Source of the DNA: Berghia stephanieae
Taxonomy: Eukaryota > Mollusca > Gastropoda > Nudibranchia > Aeolidiidae
NCBI GenBank assembly: GCA_034508935.3
Contig: CM067443.1
Location: 5,489,664-5,553,663 of the forward strand
Direction: 5' to 3'
Length of the DNA: 64,000 nucleotides
Part shown: piece by piece, positions 12,265-64,000 of the stretch
Numbering within the stretch: the first letter of the stretch is position 1
How the letters are laid out: every line of letters begins with the position of its first letter
Program-made: the position numbers and the translations under genes
Notes under the pieces: model-generated
Database searches by the model: none
What the model saw: only the letters and a program-made list of their open reading frames with translations
What the model was told of the DNA's origin: nothing

Positions 12265-12298
12265 AATCTCTGACGTTCTCTCTCTCTCTCTCTCGCAT

Positions 12299-12331
<33 letters not shown>

Positions 12332-12412
12332 TTTCTCTCTCTCTCTCTTCCCTTGCACGCACACACGCACGCACACACACATACACATACACACACACAT
12401 ACATACACACAG
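12265..12412. repeat. (CT)n and (AC)n microsatellite
   Basis: CT blocks with a T tract near 12324-12335, followed by ACAC/ACAT repeats to 12412. Confidence 0.93.
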
Positions 12413-12470
12413 AGTTTTACCTATAATGACATATTATGACAATCCAATTCATATAACATATTTCTTGTTT

Positions 12471-12560
12471 ACTTGAAGATGGCCAAAGGCCGAAACATCG
12501 TTTGTTTTGTGTTGTTCCCTTATATACGAGTCACATTTACTCTTATCTTTCTCTCCATAA
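12471..12560 (+). repeat. Dispersed repeat with hammerhead-like motif, copy A
   Basis: TTGAAGATGGCC, AAA, GGCCGAAAC at 12473-12496 has the layout of a hammerhead ribozyme stem II with its flanking core (CUGANGA, stem, GAAA), except that core C3 is T here and one extra base precedes the stem. It is followed by TTGTTTTGTGTTGTTCCC and GAGTCACATT. The same downstream sequence is found in both arms of the foldback at 54548-54721. Confidence 0.5.
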
Positions 12561-12767
12561 AACAAGGCGACTGCGGTAATAACTGATGGTGTCGAGTTGT
12601 GCAACATAACGTCCAACCGCCCCTCGTCGCATCCGTCCCGAGCGTGCTAAAATCTATTATCTCTCAGTTAAAATTCTACAACTAAACAATCCATGAGCAA
12701 TAATACCTTAAACCATATAACATAACTAAATAAAATTTATAAAAATCATAACAACTATATCATATAG
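12561..12767. other. Short intergenic segment, nothing recognised
   Basis: No frame or repeat was recognised between the hammerhead-like repeat and the full SINE copy. Confidence 0.35.
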
Positions 12768-12775
12768 TAACTACT

Positions 12776-13098
12776 ATGTGGCTATGTGATCTAGTGGTAT
12801 GACACCCGCTTTCGGATCGGAAGGTCCTGGGTTCGAACCTCTCTCGGCGCATTGTTGAGTCCTTGGAGAAGGCTCTTTACTCACATTCTCTCACCGTACT
12901 CAGGTGTAAAATGAGTACCTGGCTGTTAACAGAGTTGTCTCTGTCCGAAAAAAAATGTAATATCGCCTACAAGGCGTCATGTCACGTCCTTACATGTTAA
13001 AGGTTGCTGTTGGCCAGGGACCTCTTGTAAATCGCTTTGAGCACGTTTAGTGGATATTGCGCTATATAAAAGCTCAAGTTTTTTTAAAAAGCTCAATT
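12776..13098 (+). mobile_element. tRNA-derived SINE, copy 2 (full length, 323 bp)
   Basis: Complete copy flanked by an 8-bp direct repeat, TAACTACT (12768-12775 and 13099-13106). The tRNA-like head has GGTTCGAACC (B box). The 3' end reads GTAAATCGCTTTGAGC, a spacer, then GCGCTATATAAAAGCTC and a T/A-rich tail. That tail resembles the 3' end of the CR1/L2-like LINE at 25684-27000, which suggests that LINE family supplies its retrotransposition machinery. Confidence 0.9.
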
Positions 13099-13106
13099 TA
13101 ACTACT

Positions 13107-13937
13107 GAATAGCTATAAATTACATATGAAAACGTTATAAAGATGAGAAACGGTGATTCTCGTTAATCATAGTCAAGGGAATTAAATGAGGCAACTTACG
13201 CTCCTTCTACAACACAGTGTTTATACAAAATAACAAAATGTACCAAATAGTTTAAAACACGATACACAATAATCCAACGAAATAAACTCAAGAAATAAAC
13301 ACACCAATAACTTAATAATAGGTAAATACAGAAAGAAGTATAAAATTCCCTACAGTAGCTGAGTAGTACTATCGTCATTCTGTTGTCTGTGGTTACCTAA
13401 CAGACAAGACATGTATCAAACTGAACAAAATGACCAATCGTGATGTTAGATATTTCGAAAGCTGTGAGCACTTTTCACTATGTGGGTCACTTTGATCACA
13501 TTTTGCAATGTGACTAATGACCTCTAGCACATGGAAAGTTAATATAGATCGCTCCCATTCTTCTCACTGTGCAGTGTCATGATACCCAACCTGTTTATAA
13601 CGCTTAAAAAATACTCATCGAGTTGGTCAAAGAAAACAACACAAGAGTAATAATCAACCTGGACATCGACCGTGCCCTAATCATAACCGCCAGTCTCGTC
13701 AATCGGTCGTTACCTGGAAACCTGGATAGGAATGTCAAAACAATAGTAGTGAATTTTTAAATTTAAATGTTCACCCAAAATGTTGACCAACACAGCTATT
13801 GAAGTAAAAAATAATATCATTAAAAACTGCAACCAACGTCCAAGGGTGATACATCATCATGAAGACCCCCCCCCCCCCCCCCCCAAAGGACTGTCATTTG
13901 TTAAAACAATCGAATTATATGATCCGACCGATATAGA
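13107..13937. other. Intergenic sequence, nothing recognised
   Basis: Only a pure C tract at about 13867-13884 stands out. GGTCACTTTGATCACATTTT near 13486 weakly recalls the terminal motif of the 7872-9061 element. Confidence 0.4.
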
Positions 13938-14029
13938 TAGTTCGAAGATGACGTCACTCATGTCTTTGTTATTGTTTTTGCCATCCGCGTTTATGAGTAC
14001 TTCTCACTAAACTATATTAACCAGAAGGT

Positions 14030-14130
14030 CGCGGGTTCAAACCTCACCACCGCCGCAAAAATTTTTTTATTCTCTATTGTCTTCTGGCACTTTTCTACTC
14101 ACTTCATCTCTTGTTATTAACCAGACTATA
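14030..14130 (+). mobile_element. Small tRNA-like SINE inserted in the MITE
   Basis: Flanked by the direct repeat ATTAACCAGA. It contains a B-box-like GGGTTCAAACC followed by a TTTATTCTCTATTGTCTTCT body that ends CACTTCATCTCTTGTT. No family name is known to me. Confidence 0.6.
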
Positions 14131-14224
14131 AACCTTCAAAGTTACACACAGTTTGTGTGTTGGCCAGTTTTACTTCCGGATGGCAATGTTGTGAACTTCT
14201 TAGTGAACTTCTTTAGAACTTCTT

Positions 14225-14296
14225 AAAAAAAAAAAAAAAAAAAAAATTTTATTCTCTATTGTCTTCTGGCACTTTTCTACTCACTTCATATCTTGT
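14225..14296 (+). mobile_element. 5'-truncated copy of the same small SINE
   Basis: An A tract followed by the same TATTCTCTATTGTCTTCTGG body, ending CACTTCATATCTTGTT. It is flanked by the 10-bp direct repeat GAACTTCTTA (14215-14224 and 14297-14306), so it is an independent insertion and not a local duplication. Confidence 0.65.
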
Positions 14297-14489
14297 TGAA
14301 CTTCTTAGCCAAGTGCATACTATCTATAGATACATGCTATTAAAATTAGTAAAATAAACTCGCAATCGTGTCGTATATTATATAGTCCGTTCCAACTCCC
14401 GTGCGCTTTGAATGCAGTAATGTTAAAGTTACGTCATGCACCAAACAGATTCCATCCTTTTTCAAAACACACGAGGTGCATAATTAAAA

Positions 14490-14926
14490 TGGCATAGTCT
14501 ACATTTCATGGATACGGAATTGTTCGTAACTTTATATAAGTCAGTCATTAGACATCTCTTTGAGTATGCAAATTGCATATGGAACCCTTTAATTAAAAGA
14601 CAGTCAGTACTCTTAGAAAATATTCAAAGACGCGCTACAAGATTGCTCACTGAAATAGCGGAGATGCCTTACCGGGAAAGATTAATAGTTTTGAAACTTC
14701 TGACTTTAAAGTATAGAAGAAAACGAGCCTTATCCAACTGTATAAACTAGTTCATGTTATAGATAATATTGATTACAAATATTTTTTTTTTTTTACTTAT
14801 TCAAGAATAAGGTTCACTCGAGGTGATGGTTTTATAATATTTATTACAAGATGCAATAAATCCATTCGCCAACATTAATTCATTTAAAGAACAGTAAAAA
14901 CATGGAATAGTCTAAACTACAATACA
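14490..14926 (+). pseudogene. CR1/Jockey-group LINE relic (RT C-terminus)
   Basis: LYKSVIRHLFEYANCIWNPL followed by LENIQRRATRLLTEI and YRERLIVLKLLTLKYRRKR is the conserved region after the reverse transcriptase core in CR1/Jockey-group LINEs. Degraded continuation (FFTYSRIRFTRGDG, then TRCNKSIRQH and VKTWNSLN) reaches about 14926 with stops. Not functional. Confidence 0.8.
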
Positions 14927-15414
14927 AAAAAATGCCATTGTAAAAAAAAAAACAAAAAAACCCCCAAAAAAACCAAACACACACACACACACACCAAAAA
15001 AAAACAAAAACAAAACAAAAACAAACAATCAAGTAAAAGTAAAAGCAAACAATCCCCCCCCCCCCCCAAAAAAAAAAGCCGCTACCGGTGTCAAATATTT
15101 ATCTGTCTCAGACCGAAATGACAATTCTTATGGCCGACTCCCATACACACCTATACTATCGTTGGTTAGACTGAAAAAGCAGACCTGCCTACTATTACGA
15201 AAAATTCGTACAATTAAGAATATTTGCCTCCAAATTCATCTTTGGTGTGAGTACGATTAGTGACAATGGCATTATTTGTCCTTACGTGCGGCAATGACGG
15301 CTGGTGATATTCGTCCGTAAGGACGAATATGCCTAGCTACAAAGTAAATTAAGATGCGAACATCATAGATACACATAATAATGTGGTAAAAAAAATCCAG
15401 AAAGTCATAATAGC
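14927..15414. other. A-rich and unique sequence upstream of NBAS
   Basis: An A/C-rich tract with short homopolymers (14935-15080) is followed by sequence with no recognised repeat. It contains a perfect hairpin, ATATTCGTCC, GTAA, GGACGAATAT, at 15307-15330. Confidence 0.6.
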
Positions 15415-15542
15415 AAGTTAACGATTAAGTTCCCAATCTACACACGATAGACGAACGATGATGAAGAAAACTACGATATGTCCTCAGATCTTCATTTTCT
15501 TCCTCGTCGATCGTTGTAGGGTGGGAACGTAATCGTTAACTT
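15415..15542. repeat. 128-bp foldback element upstream of NBAS
   Basis: The outer arms AAGTTAACGATTAAGTTCCC and GGGAACGTAATCGTTAACTT are inverted repeats with one mismatch. Inner sequence is also roughly complementary (CTACACACGATAGACGAACG against CGTCGATCGTTGTAG). Size and structure fit a small foldback MITE. It ends 72 bp before the NBAS start codon, so it may lie in the promoter or 5' UTR. Confidence 0.75.
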
Positions 15543-15555
15543 ACTAATAAAAGCT

Positions 15556-15602
15556 AATATCGAATATCGATATGACATTTTAAATCGATATCATTCGATA
15601 TT
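15556..15602. promoter_or_regulatory. 47-bp dyad with two ATCGATAT sites before the NBAS start
   Basis: Near-perfect inverted repeat: AATATCGAAT and ATCGATAT on the left, ATCGATAT and ATTCGATATT on the right. It includes the palindrome TATCGATA (15565-15572). In insects TATCGATA is the DREF site and CGATA clusters bind BEAF-32. No such role is known for this organism, so promoter function is inferred from position alone. Confidence 0.45.
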
Positions 15603-15614
15603 ACGCCAAAGAAA

Positions 15615-63293
<47,679 letters not shown>

Positions 63294-63455
63294 GTAAGTA
63301 AATTACTTGTGTATAGTTGGAGATACTTTAAAATAGAGAGATATATGATCTGAAAAACTAAACTTCCTCACTCTTTATTACCCTGACCAGCAGTTGATCA
63401 TATCACTGGGACTTTAGGGATTCAAGCTTCCAACATATTATACATTCCTTCCTTG

Positions 63456-63665
63456 TGCGGCTATGTGGTCTAGTAGTATGGCACTCACCTTCGGATTGGA
63501 ATGTCCTGGGTTCAAGTCCTGAGTGACACATAATTGAGTCCTTAGAAAAGTCTCTTTACTCATATTCTCTCTTGTTCTACTTGTGAAGTGTTTCTGTTGG
63601 CTAGGGTCTCTCAGTAAAGCGCTCTGTTTAGTGGATACTGGGCTATATAAAAGCTCAATTATTTT
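63456..63665 (+). mobile_element. tRNA-derived SINE, copy 6 (internally deleted)
   Basis: Head GCGGCTATGTGGTCTAGTAG, B box GGGTTCAAGTCC, then GAGTCCTTAGAAAAGTCTC, then a jump to the tail TTTAGTGGATACTGGGCTAT and ATAAAAGCTCAAT. About 100 bp of the middle is missing relative to copy 2. Confidence 0.88.
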
Positions 63666-64000
63666 CCTGTTCCAAGCCTTCTTCATAGGTTTATTCATTT
63701 ATAATACATGGGCATTTGTTTGTAAAATGTAACTAGTATTTGAATATGCAACATGGCTTGGATTAGACTATAATAGAGGAATCTTATCATCATAATTACA
63801 TCACTAGCACAATGTCATTTGCATCACTTCAGCACCACCGCTTACTCCCACCACTGCAGTATTAGCATGGGCGTGATAACTGCCATTACCACTACAACAC
63901 CACCATCATCACGACCCTGACAGTAGCAATATAGACTCTGCAACCATCAATACAACATCAACATCACGATTTTACCACATGGTCATCACTATCAATTGTC
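63666..64000 (+). other. NBAS: Start of NBAS intron 43
   Basis: Unique-looking sequence, becoming CAC/CAT-triplet-rich from about 63820. No exon was recognised before the window ends. Confidence 0.6.

Larger units (their letters stand above)
13938..14332. mobile_element. MITE with TIR GATAGWATGC, copy 2 (inverted), carrying two insertions
   Basis: Reverse-orientation copy of the 2993-3181 MITE: it begins GATAG, continues GATGACGTCACTCA and GCCATCCGCGTTT, and ends GCATACTATC, again with TATA on both sides. Removing two inserted segments (about 14030-14130 and 14225-14296) restores collinearity with copy 1. Confidence 0.75.

Noticed and set aside
12785-12850. Possible genuine tRNA gene
   Set aside because: The tRNA-like stretch cannot close an acceptor stem and is the head of a multi-copy SINE with target duplications.

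Overview
This is animal nuclear DNA: a gene cut into many small exons by GT-AG introns, embedded in AT-rich sequence full of microsatellites, minisatellites, LINEs, SINEs and small inverted-repeat elements. The repeats (a CORE-SINE, RTE-like and CR1/L2-like LINEs, and a protein relic resembling the RAG1 N-terminal zinc region as reported for the mollusc element N-RAG-TP) suggest a marine invertebrate, perhaps a mollusc or other lophotrochozoan. That placement is inference and weak.

The one host gene recognised is NBAS on the + strand. Its start codon is at 15615 and 43 coding exons run to 63293, where the window ends before the gene does. All exon phases join to give 1523 codons. Human NBAS is about 2371 residues, so roughly the N-terminal two thirds is here: the beta-propeller region (exons 1-14) and most of the alpha-helical Sec39-type region (exons 16-43). 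NBAS is the Sec39-like subunit of the NRZ (NBAS-RINT1-ZW10) complex that tethers Golgi-derived COPI vesicles at the ER, and it has also been linked to nonsense-mediated decay.

Layout. 1-3800: copies of an unnamed repeat, one interrupted by an RTE-like LINE with an internally inverted 5' part and by a small MITE. 5298-7463 (minus): decayed RAG1-N-like element. 7872-9061: candidate inverted-repeat element holding a GGACT-rich decamer array. 9099-10091: a 1-kb mosaic of microsatellites. 10.9-15.4 kb: SINEs, a hammerhead-like repeat, a second MITE copy carrying two SINE-like insertions, and a CR1-like LINE relic. 15415-15602: two foldback sequences directly before the NBAS start codon. 15.6-63.3 kb: NBAS, whose introns hold three minisatellites (44, 77 and 64 bp units), a CR1/L2-like LINE, three young copies and older relics of a ~0.5-kb retroposon, a piggyBac-like MITE, a hAT-like element, two CORE-SINEs, four tRNA-derived SINEs and a zinc-finger relic.

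I found no CRISPR array, operon or defence system. The points most worth a second look are the RAG1-N-like element, the MITE with a paralogous empty site and TATA duplications, the twin-priming LINE, the shared 3' tail of a SINE family and a LINE, minisatellites that abut a splice site or show clustered deletions suggesting assembly error, and the palindromes at the NBAS promoter.
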